From: Candidatus Nomurabacteria bacterium
GTDB taxonomy: Bacteria; Patescibacteriota; Minisyncoccia; Phycocordibacterales; UBA9973
NCBI GenBank assembly: GCA_020850295.1
Contig: JADZEV010000021.1
Location: forward strand, 1-22,543
Direction of reading: 5' to 3'
Length of the DNA stretch: 22,543 bases
Of this stretch, positions 1-6,993 are shown one piece after another; position 1 is the stretch's first letter; every line of letters starts with the position of its first letter. Both the position numbers and the translations under genes were made by a program. The notes beneath the pieces are model-generated. The model saw only the letters and a list, made by a program, of their open reading frames with translations. It was not told the DNA's origin and ran no database searches.

Positions 1-60
1 AAGCGTCGAAAGAGTCGTTCTATGTATGGAACAAAGCGTCCTAAGGCTGCAAAGAAATAA
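1..60 (+). CDS. rpsL: 30S ribosomal protein S12, C-terminal end (partial)
   Basis: The window opens in frame inside this gene. The 19 visible codons end in TAA at 58-60 and encode a basic tail containing SRSMYGTKRPK, which matches the conserved end of S12 (SKYGVKRPKA in Escherichia coli). S12 lines the decoding centre of the small subunit. The gene lies 17 bases before rpsG, the usual str-operon order, and the two are probably cotranscribed. Everything upstream is outside the window, so the start and the decoding loop cannot be judged. The extra AAKK after the conserved end is a small lysine-rich extension. Confidence 0.9.
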   Translation, partial: KRRKSRSMYGTKRPKAAKK

Positions 61-77
61 TTTAAAACTAAAATAAT

Positions 78-548
78 ATGCGAAGAAAAGTAACAAATCG
101 AAATATGGTTTCTCCGGACATTAAGTACGGATCTTTGAAGCTAGAAAAATTTATAAACTGTCTTATGTGGGATGGTAAGAAAAATATTGCCCGAACTAAT
201 GTTTATGACGCACTAGAGATTGTTAAAGAAAAAGAAGGAGTAGAAGATCCTATGGAAGTTTTTGAAGCAGCTCTTAAAAATGCTGGTCCATTGGTAGAAG
301 TTCGCTCACGAAGAATAGGTGGAGCAAACTACCAAGTTCCTCGAGAAGTTAGAACTGAAAGACGCTTAGCACTAGCTATGAGATGGATTATAGAAAGTGC
401 TCGTGGACGAAAAGGTGTAAAAACTTCAGTTGCTCTAGCAGATGAATTCATCCAGGCTTCAAGAGGAGAAGGAAATGCTGTAAAGAAAAAGAAAGATACT
501 CACAAAATGGCAGAATCAAACAAAGCATTTGCCCATTTTGCCTGGTAA
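78..548 (+). CDS. rpsG: 30S ribosomal protein S7
   Basis: The 156-residue product has the normal S7 length and organisation. Residues 1-15 are a basic N-terminus (MRRKVTNRNMVSPD), followed by KYGSLKLEKFINCLMWDGKKNIA, the tRNA/mRNA-exit-site helices around GPLVEVRSRRIGGANYQVPREV, and the C-terminal HKMAESNKAFAHFAW. S7 nucleates assembly of the 30S head and contacts E-site tRNA. The gene follows rpsL by 17 AT-rich bases with no Shine-Dalgarno sequence. A strong terminator begins directly after the stop codon, so rpsL-rpsG form the end of one transcript and fusA is transcribed separately, unlike the classic str operon. Confidence 0.97.
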   Translation: MRRKVTNRNMVSPDIKYGSLKLEKFINCLMWDGKKNIARTNVYDALEIVKEKEGVEDPMEVFEAALKNAGPLVEVRSRRIGGANYQVPREVRTERRLALAMRWIIESARGRKGVKTSVALADEFIQASRGEGNAVKKKKDTHKMAESNKAFAHFAW

Positions 549-580
549 AAACAATGTCTCCGAAAGGAGATTTTGTTTTT
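549..580 (+). terminator. Intrinsic terminator after rpsG
   Basis: The stem TCTCC (557-561) / GGAGA (566-570) has a GAAA tetraloop. It is extended by A-rich/T-rich pairing (549-554 with 573-578) and followed by a T-rich run to 580. It begins at the rpsG stop codon. Confidence 0.85.
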
Positions 581-607
581 ACAGTTGCAAAATGGAGCAT
601 GCCCGTA

Positions 608-619
608 TGGGCGCGCCCA
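608..619. repeat. 12-bp GC-rich perfect palindrome
   Basis: TGGGCGCGCCCA is self-complementary and overlaps a small GCCC-GTAT-GGGC hairpin at 601-612. It stands out as a G+C island in AT-rich intergenic DNA between two terminators. It could be a protein-binding site or part of a dispersed palindromic repeat; the sequence alone does not decide. Confidence 0.5.
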
Positions 620-630
620 CTTCGCTTGTT

Positions 631-672
631 AAAAAGAAAAGCCTCTACTTCTTGGTAGAGGCTTTTCTTTTT
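631..672. terminator. Strong, probably bidirectional terminator
   Basis: A perfect 18-bp stem is formed by 631-648 and 655-672, with a six-base loop (649-654). The GCCTCTAC/GTAGAGGC core is flanked by A-run and T-run arms, so it would work on either strand. It is the second terminator after rpsG, which suggests insulation of fusA or termination of a short transcript starting near 600. Confidence 0.85.
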
Positions 673-928
673 CTGTGGTTATGTTAAGCTAAAATAAAGC
701 TTTTTAAGCTCAAGGTTTAATGGTTTGCCAGATCTACATGAGCAGTTGGTCTTGGCAACAAAAAGCATACTGTTTCTACAGAATGCTTTAATTTAATTAA
801 ATTTATCTTTAAGATATAAAGATATAAAAATTAGTTTTGGTTGCAAATAAGGGGGGGTCTCTAATCAGTAGCCTGAGACCTTCCCTTATTAATTTAAAAT
901 TTTTTCTCATAAGCAGTTGGTTTTGGTT
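673..928 (+). other. Non-coding region with hairpins and a repeated box
   Basis: No convincing gene is present. The box CATRAGCAGTTGGTYTTGG occurs at 737-755 and again at 908-926, differing at two positions, and each copy is followed within a few bases by a hairpin. Hairpin A pairs 762-768 with 783-789 and 770-773 with 778-781 (loop TTCT). Hairpin B pairs 846-861 with 875-890, 16 bp including two G-U pairs, with a 13-base loop. The third hairpin is the terminator at 929-959. This could be a small-RNA locus, the leader of a fusA transcript, or remnants of a duplicated element. Confidence 0.55.
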
Positions 929-959
929 AAAAACCCTATGGTTCGCCCAGGGGTTTTTT
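929..959 (+). terminator. Terminator upstream of the fusA promoter
   Basis: The arms 929-937 and 950-958 pair (AAAAACCCT with GGGGTTTTT, one T-G wobble), with a GG-TTCG-CC cap at 940-947 and a T-run ending at 959. No open reading frame precedes it, so it implies a transcript from the 673-928 region, or read-through from rpsG. Confidence 0.7.
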
Positions 960-960
960 G

Positions 961-1021
961 TTGCAAAAAATACCATAAAGCCGTATAGTATTGACACTTG
1001 ACCCGCATATGCGGGCATTAT
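961..1021 (+). promoter_or_regulatory. fusA promoter(s) with an embedded 14-bp palindrome
   Basis: Two promoter readings are possible. P1 is TTGCAA (961-966), 17 bases, then TATAGT (984-989). P2 is TTGACA (991-996), 19 bases, then CATTAT (1016-1021). The perfect palindrome CCCGCATATGCGGG (1002-1015) lies in the P2 spacer, or at about +7 to +20 of a P1 transcript. That is an operator-like position, or a 5' hairpin in the mRNA. Confidence 0.6.
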
Positions 1022-1048
1022 TAATAAATCACAAAACAGTTATTATTT

Positions 1049-3190
1049 ATGGAACGAGAATTTTCACTTGAGCGAACCCGAAATTTCGGAATTATTGCTC
1101 ACATTGATGCTGGTAAAACAACAACATCAGAACGCGTACTTTACTATACAGGTATGAGTCATAAGATCGGCGAAGTGCACGATGGTGAGACTACTACAGA
1201 CTGGATGGAACAAGAGAGAGAGCGAGGTATCACTATTACTTCAGCTGCTGTTACTTGTAACTGGATTCCAACATACTCTGCAGGAGACAAGAAAAATGCG
1301 TATAGATTTAATATCATCGATACTCCTGGTCACATTGACTTTACTGTAGAGGTAAAAAGAAGTCTCCGTGTGCTTGATGGAGCTGTTGTTGTTTTTGATG
1401 GTGTTGCAGGTGTAGAACCTCAAAGTGAAACCAACTGGCGTTATGCTGACGAAGCTAATGTTCCTCGTATTTGTTTTGTGAATAAACTCGATCGTACTGG
1501 TGCTTCTTTTGAGCACTCATATAAGACTATTTTGGACAGACTTTCTAAAAAAGCAGTCCGTGTTCAAATCCCTATTGGCTTGGAAGACAAACATGAAGGA
1601 GTTGTAGACCTACTTGAAATGAAGGCTTATTACTTCGAAGGAGATATGGGTAATAAGGTTATTCAAAAAGAAATTCCAGAAGATATGTTATCTGATGCTA
1701 AAAAGTATCATGATGAGCTTATAGAAAAAATAGTTGAAAATGATGATGAGCAAATGTCTGCTTATCTAGAAGGAACAATCCCAAGTATTCCTGAACTTAA
1801 GAAAACTCTTCGAAAAGCTGTTATTGCAAACAATATTTTCCCAGTTTATGCAGGTTCTGCTCTTAAGAACAAAGGAGTTCAGCTTGTTCTTGATGCCGTT
1901 GTAGACTATCTTCCTGCTCCAACTGAAATCACTCCAGCTAAAGGTGTTAACACAAACACTGAAGAAGAAGTAGAATGTCCTGCTGACGATAAAGCTCCTT
2001 TTGCCGCTCTTGCTTTTAAAAGTATGACTGATCCGTTCGTTGGTCAGCTCGTATTCTTCCGTGTTTATTCTGGAAGTATTGAATCAGGTTCTTATATTTA
2101 TAATCCTAGAACAGGCAACAAAGAAAGACTCTCTCGTATCGTTCGAATGCAAGCCGATCAAAGAGAAGAAGTTAAGAAGGTTTTTGCTGGAGAAATTGCA
2201 GCAGCGGTAGGATTAAAAGACACCATAACTTCTGATACTCTTTGTGGCGAGAATACTCCAATAGCGTTAGACCGTATTAAGTTCCCAGAGCCTGTTATCA
2301 ACCTTCGTATTGAACCTAAGACAAAAGGTGATCAAGAAAAAATGGGACTTGCTCTAAACAGACTAGCTAGTGAAGACCCGACATTTAAAGTCTCTACCGA
2401 CCCAGAAACAGAGGAGACTATCATTGCTGGTATGGGAGAACTTCACCTAGAGATCATTGTTGATCGTATGAAGCGTGAGTTTGCTGTGGAGGCAAATGTT
2501 GGTAAGCCACAAGTAGCATATAGAGAAACTATTACTGGAGAGTCTAGTGCTGAAGGTAAATACATCAAACAATCAGGAGGTAAAGGTAACTACGGACATG
2601 TAAAAATTAAAATCAAACCAATGGATCAAGGTGTTGATGTAGCAGATCTTCCAAAGAATGTTAAGAGAAGTAGTGGTTTTGAATTTATAAATAACATCAA
2701 AGGAGGTGCTATCCCAGGAGAATTTATCCCAGCTATTGAAAAAGGTTTGAAAGAAGGACTAGATCGAGGTGTTCTAGCAGGATTTAAAATGGAAAATGTT
2801 TCTGTCGATCTTTATGACGGATCTTTCCACGAAGTTGACTCAAATGAAATGGCTTTCAAAATAGCTTCTTCTATGGCTATTCAAGATGCATGTCGAGCAG
2901 CTCGCCCTGTTATTCTAGAGCCTATGATGAAGGTAGAAGTTGTAACCCCAGAGAAATTCATGGGAGATGTAAACGGATCACTTTCTTCTCGTCGAGGTCT
3001 TATCGAGGGAATGGAAACTCGTGGGTTAAACCAAGCAGTTAATGCTGTTGTTCCGCTATCAGAAATGTTCGGATACATGACAACACTTCGATCTATGACC
3101 GAAGGTCGCGCAGGTTTCACTATGGAATTCTTGCGATACGATATAGTTCCACAAAATGTAGCTGATACTATCATCAAATCTCGCTCATAA
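1049..3190 (+). CDS. fusA: Elongation factor G
   Basis: The 713-residue translational GTPase drives tRNA-mRNA translocation. The P-loop AHIDAGKT is at residues 17-24, switch I ends in RGIT at 59-62, DTPGH is at 91-95 and NKLD at 145-148. Domains II-V follow, with the domain IV region containing [12 protein letters not shown] and a normal C-terminus ([19 protein letters not shown]). Length and motif order are normal. The conserved [11 protein letters not shown] stretch reads [11 protein letters not shown] here. ATG at 1049 is preceded by AT-rich sequence without a Shine-Dalgarno; the same TTATTATTT string precedes the tuf ATG. The gene has its own promoter and terminator. Confidence 0.98.
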   Translation: MEREFSLERTRNFGIIAHIDAGKTTTSERVLYYTGMSHKIGEVHDGETTTDWMEQERERGITITSAAVTCNWIPTYSAGDKKNAYRFNIIDTPGHIDFTVEVKRSLRVLDGAVVVFDGVAGVEPQSETNWRYADEANVPRICFVNKLDRTGASFEHSYKTILDRLSKKAVRVQIPIGLEDKHEGVVDLLEMKAYYFEGDMGNKVIQKEIPEDMLSDAKKYHDELIEKIVENDDEQMSAYLEGTIPSIPELKKTLRKAVIANNIFPVYAGSALKNKGVQLVLDAVVDYLPAPTEITPAKGVNTNTEEEVECPADDKAPFAALAFKSMTDPFVGQLVFFRVYSGSIESGSYIYNPRTGNKERLSRIVRMQADQREEVKKVFAGEIAAAVGLKDTITSDTLCGENTPIALDRIKFPEPVINLRIEPKTKGDQEKMGLALNRLASEDPTFKVSTDPETEETIIAGMGELHLEIIVDRMKREFAVEANVGKPQVAYRETITGESSAEGKYIKQSGGKGNYGHVKIKIKPMDQGVDVADLPKNVKRSSGFEFINNIKGGAIPGEFIPAIEKGLKEGLDRGVLAGFKMENVSVDLYDGSFHEVDSNEMAFKIASSMAIQDACRAARPVILEPMMKVEVVTPEKFMGDVNGSLSSRRGLIEGMETRGLNQAVNAVVPLSEMFGYMTTLRSMTEGRAGFTMEFLRYDIVPQNVADTIIKSRS

Positions 3191-3200
3191 AATATTCAAA

Positions 3201-3231
3201 CAAAAAAAACCGCTCCAAGGCGGTTTTTTTG
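3201..3231 (+). terminator. Terminator after fusA
   Basis: CCGC (3210-3213) pairs with GCGG (3220-3223) around a six-base loop. The stem is extended by an A8 arm (3202-3209) opposite a T7 run (3224-3230). Confidence 0.88.
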
Positions 3232-3237
3232 TTTAGA

Positions 3238-3265
3238 TTGACATGTTCTTCGGAGCTGGTAAAGT
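3238..3265 (+). promoter_or_regulatory. Promoter of the 188-residue unknown gene
   Basis: TTGACA (3238-3243), a 16-base spacer and TAAAGT (3260-3265) preceded by TGg form an extended -10. The predicted transcript start is near 3272, leaving a leader of about 15 bases before ATG 3287. Confidence 0.7.
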
Positions 3266-3286
3266 AGGGCAAACAAAACAAACTAT

Positions 3287-3853
3287 ATGTCAAAAAGAAA
3301 CACAATTGTTCTACCAATTTTTTCTTTGAAAGACGAAAGGTTAAAAGGCTTGGTAACCAACGAAGCTTTAGATTATGAAAAGGAAATAGAAAAAGCTCTT
3401 AAAAAATATAACAATATCGAAAAAAGAGAAAGAGAGATATCTATAGACTTACTAAGTTTAAGATTAAGAAACCTTCCAGGTTCTCACTCAGCTCCATTAC
3501 AAAAAGCTATCTTTATTTACTGTGAAAAAGAAACTGTAACAACACCTTTTTTATTAGGACTGGTGCCGAAACAAAAATTTTTATCAAGGATAAATGATAT
3601 CTTGAGTATAGAAATTTTTGAAGAAGAACAGCTTTTCTTAGACAGATTTGGTAGACCAACACAGCTATGTATCAGAAGATATGAAAATGGTTTGTGGTTT
3701 GTAGATATATCCACATATGTAGCCAAGAATTTGATAAATGCCGGAGAGAGGGAGAGCGGGAACAGTATCAACACTCTTTCTTTTGTAGAAGAAAAATTGC
3801 CAGAAGAGGATATAGGTAAAACTGAAGACCTTTCAAATAAGATAATTCGTTAA
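3287..3853 (+). CDS. Unrecognised soluble protein, 188 residues
   Basis: I do not recognise this family. The product starts MSKRNTIVLPIFSLKDERLKG and has a charged, probably helical stretch (about residues 25-55, rich in Glu and Lys). A mixed segment containing PLQKAIFIYCEKETVTTPFLLGLVPKQKF follows, and the C-terminus is acidic. No signal peptide, membrane segment or clear catalytic motif is visible. The gene is monocistronic: a TGn-extended promoter sits just upstream and a terminator begins at the stop codon. It lies between fusA and tuf, but the separate promoter argues against simple cotranscription with either. The ATG was chosen from the promoter position; there is no Shine-Dalgarno sequence. 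Confidence 0.75.
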   Translation: MSKRNTIVLPIFSLKDERLKGLVTNEALDYEKEIEKALKKYNNIEKREREISIDLLSLRLRNLPGSHSAPLQKAIFIYCEKETVTTPFLLGLVPKQKFLSRINDILSIEIFEEEQLFLDRFGRPTQLCIRRYENGLWFVDISTYVAKNLINAGERESGNSINTLSFVEEKLPEEDIGKTEDLSNKIIR

Positions 3854-3877
3854 ACCCTCCTTTAAGGAGGGTTTTTT
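3853..3877 (+). terminator. Terminator after the 188-residue gene
   Basis: AACCCTCC (3853-3860) pairs with GGAGGGTT (3866-3873) around TTTAA. The T-run ends at 3877, overlapping the -35 box of the next gene. Confidence 0.9.
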
Positions 3878-3904
3878 GACACTATTTATAAGTTGTGTTA
3901 TTTT
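3876..3904 (+). promoter_or_regulatory. Promoter of the 148-residue unknown gene
   Basis: TTGACA (3876-3881) shares its first two bases with the preceding terminator T-run. A 17-base spacer leads to TATTTT (3899-3904) with TGt in front, an extended -10. The predicted start is near 3911, giving a leader of about 13 bases. Confidence 0.7.
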
Positions 3905-3923
3905 AAGACCAAAATAACTTACT

Positions 3924-4370
3924 ATGTTTAAACACGTTCCTCAAAGACCCAAGAAATTTATTATTGCCTTTGAAAAAATTAAAGAAAATTTCTCAATTGT
4001 TTCTTCTAGCTATATTGAGCATTTCACTGACCTAAACGGCTTTATAGAAAAAATCATTATTAATTTTCAAGGAACTAAAGCCGCTATTTTGTTAGTTGAA
4101 AGTAATAATGATGTACAGCTCAGACTTTTCGACACTGACTATCCTGAAGATTATTATATAAAAGAATCTTGGATACCTGAGAGTAGACTTAGATCAAATC
4201 GACCTTTTATCCTCAATTGGAAATGTTTATATACAAACCCAAAAAAGGAAAGCTGGTGTGATTTACAATTACCTCTTCACAAAACTAGTAAAGAGGTTAA
4301 AGCAGTCGCTTTTAAATTATTGGAGATAGTGGTTAAAATAGAAGCTGAATTAGTAGCTTCTAATAAATAG
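3924..4370 (+). CDS. Unrecognised protein, 148 residues
   Basis: I do not recognise this family. The product is a small soluble protein with alternating helical and strand-like segments. Visible parts are a basic start (MFKHVPQRPKKFIIAF), a central strand pattern (KAAILLVESNNDVQLRLFDTDYP), a tryptophan-containing stretch (ILNWKCLYTNPKKESWCDLQLPLH) and a C-terminal amphipathic helix. There is no signal peptide or membrane helix. It is a single-gene unit between its own promoter (3876-3904) and terminator. The octamer AACTTACT abuts the ATG, as near two other accessory genes in this window. I see no obvious similarity to the 188-residue protein upstream. Confidence 0.75.
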   Translation: MFKHVPQRPKKFIIAFEKIKENFSIVSSSYIEHFTDLNGFIEKIIINFQGTKAAILLVESNNDVQLRLFDTDYPEDYYIKESWIPESRLRSNRPFILNWKCLYTNPKKESWCDLQLPLHKTSKEVKAVAFKLLEIVVKIEAELVASNK

Positions 4371-4376
4371 TCATTT

Positions 4377-4403
4377 AAACCCTTACATTTAGTAAGGGTT
4401 TTT
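4377..4403 (+). terminator. Terminator after the 148-residue gene
   Basis: CCCTTAC (4380-4386) pairs with GTAAGGG (4392-4398) around ATTTA. The stem is extended by AAA/TTT and followed by a T-rich tail. Confidence 0.88.
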
Positions 4404-4424
4404 ATTTTTAAGTAGATAATATAT

Positions 4425-4452
4425 TTGACAAAGGAGGGCAACATGATATGAT
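4425..4452 (+). promoter_or_regulatory. tuf promoter
   Basis: TTGACA (4425-4430), 16 bases and TATGAT (4447-4452) preceded by TGa form a strong extended promoter. The start is predicted near 4459, giving an AT-rich leader of about 70 bases. A weak TCGCA (4464-4468) / TGCGA (4487-4491) pairing is the only structure seen in it. Confidence 0.8.
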
Positions 4453-4529
4453 GCCAGGTACAATCGCAGTTGGCGTTGTTTTTATTTGCGAGAGTTTATT
4501 TTTATTAAAAAATTAATTAATTATTATTT

Positions 4530-5720
4530 ATGGCAGAAAATTTTGATCGTTCAAAGCCACACGTAAACGTAGGAACAATTGGTCACGTTGACCACGGAAA
4601 GACTACTCTTACAGCGGCTATTCTCCATGTTCTTTCAATGAACGGAGACCAAGTAAAATTAAAAGGTGTTGATGAAATCGATGGTGCGCCAGAGGAAAAA
4701 GCTCGTGGTATTACTATCAACATTTCTCACAACGAGTATTCGACAGCAAATCGTCACTATGCTCACATTGATGCTCCAGGTCACGCTGACTACATCAAGA
4801 ACATGATTACTGGTGCAGCTCAAATGGACGGAGCAATCCTTGTGGTTGCTGCGACAGATGGTGCCATGCCACAGACTCGTGAGCACGTTCTTCTTGCTAA
4901 GCAAGTTGGTGTTCCAAAAATGATCGTATTCCTAAACAAGTGCGACATGGTGGATGATCCAGAAATGATTGATCTAGTTGAGGAAGAAATCCGTGAAATC
5001 CTTGGAAAACAAGGCTTTGACAAAGATGCTCCTGTTATTAGAGGTTCAGGTCTTAAAGGTCTTGAAGCTTCATCTATTGATGATCCATGGGCACAAAAAG
5101 TTCTTGAACTTACAAAGGCTCTTGATGAATACATCCCTATGCCAGTTCGTGATCTAGACAAGCCATTCCTTATGCCTATCGAAGACATTTTCTCTATCGA
5201 AGGACGAGGTACTGTTTGTACAGGTCGTATCGAAAGAGGTATCGTAAAGGTTGGTGAAGAAGTTGAAATCGTTGGTATCAAAGATACTATCAAAACAACT
5301 GTTACAGGTATCGAAATGTTCAACAAGCAACTAAACGAAGGTCAAGCAGGAGACAATGCAGGTATTTTGCTTCGAGGTGTTAAGAAAGAAGATCTTACTC
5401 GAGGACAAGTTCTATCTAAAGTTGGTTCTGTAAAACCACACACTAAGTTTGAAGGTGAAGTTTATGTTCTTAAGAAAGAAGAAGGTGGACGACACACTCC
5501 GTTCGTTAATGGCTACAAGCCTCAGTTTTATGTTCGAACAACTGATGTGACTGGTTCTGTTACTCTTCCAGCAGGTGTAGAAATGGTTATGCCAGGAGAC
5601 ACTGTTAAGATAGAAGTAGAGCTTGTTGCTCCTGTAGCTATGGAAGAACAAATGCGCTTTGCTATCCGAGAAGGTGGCCGAACAGTTGGTGCAGGTGTTG
5701 TAACAAAAATAATCGCCTAA
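4530..5720 (+). CDS. tuf: Elongation factor Tu
   Basis: The 396-residue GTPase delivers aminoacyl-tRNA to the ribosome. The P-loop GHVDHGKT is at residues 18-25, the switch I segment is [17 protein letters not shown] is at 81-85 and NKCD at 136-139. Domains II and III follow, with the usual [13 protein letters not shown] and the C-terminal [17 protein letters not shown]. Length and motifs are normal. The gene has its own strong promoter and a roughly 70-base leader. rpsJ follows after 31 bases with no terminator, so tuf and rpsJ probably share a transcript. No Shine-Dalgarno precedes the ATG. Confidence 0.98.
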   Translation: MAENFDRSKPHVNVGTIGHVDHGKTTLTAAILHVLSMNGDQVKLKGVDEIDGAPEEKARGITINISHNEYSTANRHYAHIDAPGHADYIKNMITGAAQMDGAILVVAATDGAMPQTREHVLLAKQVGVPKMIVFLNKCDMVDDPEMIDLVEEEIREILGKQGFDKDAPVIRGSGLKGLEASSIDDPWAQKVLELTKALDEYIPMPVRDLDKPFLMPIEDIFSIEGRGTVCTGRIERGIVKVGEEVEIVGIKDTIKTTVTGIEMFNKQLNEGQAGDNAGILLRGVKKEDLTRGQVLSKVGSVKPHTKFEGEVYVLKKEEGGRHTPFVNGYKPQFYVRTTDVTGSVTLPAGVEMVMPGDTVKIEVELVAPVAMEEQMRFAIREGGRTVGAGVVTKIIA

Positions 5721-5751
5721 ATACTAACTAATTGCTCTTTCTGAAAACAAT

Positions 5752-6141
5752 ATGGCTACTACAAAAAAACCAACAAAAAATTCGCCAGCTGGCGAACGCA
5801 AATCTAAAAAAGCTTCAGCTAAATCTGATGATGTGCAATCATTGCTTCGCATTCGAGTGCGTGCATACGAGAACAAGATTCTTGATGTAAGCACAAAGCA
5901 AATCATCGATACTGCTATCCGTTATGATGCAAAGGTTCGTGGTCCTATTCCGCTTCCTACAGAAATCAAAAAGTATACAGTTAACCGCTCTGCTTTCATT
6001 TACAAAAATGCTCGTGAGCAATTTGAAATGCGAGTACACAAGCGACTTATAGATATCGAAAATCCTTCTGCAAAGGTAATCGAAGCTTTGACAAATCTAT
6101 CAATGCCATCTGGTGTCGATATTGATGTAAAGATGCTTTAG
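5752..6141 (+). CDS. rpsJ: 30S ribosomal protein S10 with N-terminal extension
   Basis: S10 is part of the 30S head. The core begins near residue 28 (LLRIRVRAYENKILD) and contains VRGPIPLPTEIKKYTVNRS, the REQFEMRVHKRLIDI block and the C-terminal MPSGVDIDVKML. The first 27 residues are a lysine/serine-rich extension absent from the roughly 102-residue standard protein. Its DNA contains the 16-bp palindrome at 5781-5796. The ATG at 5752 is the only reasonable start in frame; no Shine-Dalgarno is present. The gene follows tuf by 31 bases and is separated from rplC by a terminator and promoter, so S10 is not on the rplC transcript. Confidence 0.96.
   Translation: MATTKKPTKNSPAGERKSKKASAKSDDVQSLLRIRVRAYENKILDVSTKQIIDTAIRYDAKVRGPIPLPTEIKKYTVNRSAFIYKNAREQFEMRVHKRLIDIENPSAKVIEALTNLSMPSGVDIDVKML
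5781..5796. repeat. 16-bp perfect palindrome inside rpsJ
   Basis: TTCGCCAGCTGGCGAA is fully self-complementary and lies in the codons for the S10 N-terminal extension (residues 10-15). Its GCCAGCTGGC core recurs in the extension of rplD at 7041-7050. Confidence 0.6.
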
Positions 6142-6200
6142 AAAATTAGGAAGCGAAGCGACCATAATTTTCTTAAGTCCTGAGGCTTTGCTGAAGGGAT
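6141..6200. repeat. Possible dispersed intergenic repeat
   Basis: GAAAATTA (6141-6148) and TAATTTTC (6165-6172) form an inverted repeat around a GAAGCGAAGCG-containing loop. A G+C-richer stretch, CCTGAGGCTTTGCTGAAGGG (6180-6199), follows. The composition resembles short dispersed intergenic repeats seen in other bacteria, but no second copy is in this window. Confidence 0.35.
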
Positions 6201-6222
6201 GTAATAAACTCTCTATAAAAAC

Positions 6223-6256
6223 AAACAAAAAACTCCCACCCGGGAGTTTTTTGTTT
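6223..6256 (+). terminator. Terminator between rpsJ and rplC
   Basis: CTCCC (6233-6237) and GGGAG (6242-6246) pair around ACCC. The stem is extended by an A6 arm (6227-6232) opposite a T6 run (6247-6252). Confidence 0.88.
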
Positions 6257-6261
6257 TTTGC

Positions 6262-6289
6262 TTGCACAATTTTTAACCTCGTGTATAAT
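6262..6289 (+). promoter_or_regulatory. rplC promoter
   Basis: TTGCAC (6262-6267), 16 bases and a consensus TATAAT (6284-6289) preceded by GTG. The predicted start near 6296 leaves a leader of about 73 bases before ATG 6369. Weak pairings there (AATC/GATT at about 6304-6323, AGAGG/CTCT at about 6331-6346) make it a possible site of ribosomal-protein feedback. Confidence 0.8.
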
Positions 6290-6368
6290 CTTGGTCACCT
6301 ATTAATCAATCTATTACAGATTCGAAAAGAGGTAATGTTCTCTCTAAAAGAGCGAACCACTTACATAC

Positions 6369-6983
6369 ATGAAATACATACTAGGACGAAAACTAAATAT
6401 GACTCAACTCTTCGACGAATCAGGGGTTGTTACCCCTGTTACAGCTATAGTGGCTATGCCAAACACTGTAACTCGCGTTAAAACCCTAGAATCTGACGGT
6501 TATAACGCTGTTGTTCTAGCTACAGAAGACCAAAAGGTAGCACGAGTTTCAAAAGCTTTGTCTACTTCACTAGGTGGTAAAGCTTTTAAAATAATCCAAG
6601 AAATCAGACATAATGAAGCTCCAACTGCAACAGCAGGAGAGGAGGTGACAGTAGCAACATTCCAAAAAGGTGATGCGGTTACTGTTTCTGGTACTTCAAA
6701 ATCAAAAGGTTTTCAAGGTGTTGTAAAAAGATACAACTTCAAAGGAGGACCAAGAAGTCACGGTCAAAAACACTCTGAAAGAGAAAGAGGTTCTTCAGGT
6801 GGAGGACCAGGTAGGGCTGGAGGTCGTGTTGTTAAGGGTATGAGAATGCCAGGACGAACAGGAGGAGATACTGTTACTGTAAAAGGTCTTAAGGTTGTTG
6901 CAGTAGATGCATCAACAAATACTATCTATATCAGTGGAGCTGTTCCAGGTCGAAGAGGCACTGTTGTTAGTATAATTGCATAA
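6369..6983 (+). CDS. rplC: 50S ribosomal protein L3
   Basis: The 204-residue product is an early assembly protein near the peptidyl-transferase centre. It starts MKYILGRKLNMTQLFDESGVVTPVTAI and carries the characteristic extended loop GFQGVVKRYNFKGGPRSHGQKHSERERGSSGG. It ends with GRTGGDTVTVKGLKVVAVDASTNTIYISGAVPGRRGT. Length is normal. It is the first gene of the rplC-rplD-rplW-rplB unit behind the TATAAT promoter at 6284. The chosen ATG matches the family N-terminus. No Shine-Dalgarno is present. Confidence 0.97.
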   Translation: MKYILGRKLNMTQLFDESGVVTPVTAIVAMPNTVTRVKTLESDGYNAVVLATEDQKVARVSKALSTSLGGKAFKIIQEIRHNEAPTATAGEEVTVATFQKGDAVTVSGTSKSKGFQGVVKRYNFKGGPRSHGQKHSERERGSSGGGPGRAGGRVVKGMRMPGRTGGDTVTVKGLKVVAVDASTNTIYISGAVPGRRGTVVSIIA

Positions 6984-6993
6984 CAAAAATATT

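Noticed and set aside
673..928. tRNA or CRISPR in the gap before fusA
   Set aside because: No cloverleaf with a T-arm GTTCGAATC-type block is seen, and the 19-base box occurs only twice with a 171-base period, unlike a CRISPR array.
809..1018. Minus-strand open frame of 69 codons before fusA
   Set aside because: It crosses two hairpins and the fusA promoter palindrome; the protein is low in complexity with no recognisable motif.
4430..4451. Shine-Dalgarno-like AAGGAGG followed by ATG upstream of tuf
   Set aside because: The frame stops after two codons (ATG ATA TGA), and the bases fall in the spacer and -10 of the tuf promoter.
4820..5326. Minus-strand open frame of 168 codons inside tuf
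   Set aside because: It is a shadow of the strongly conserved tuf frame; the translated product is Ser/Arg/Thr-rich without family features.
6188..6481. 97-codon open frame overlapping the start of rplC
   Set aside because: It begins in the terminator region, runs through the rplC promoter and reads rplC out of frame; the product has no family features.
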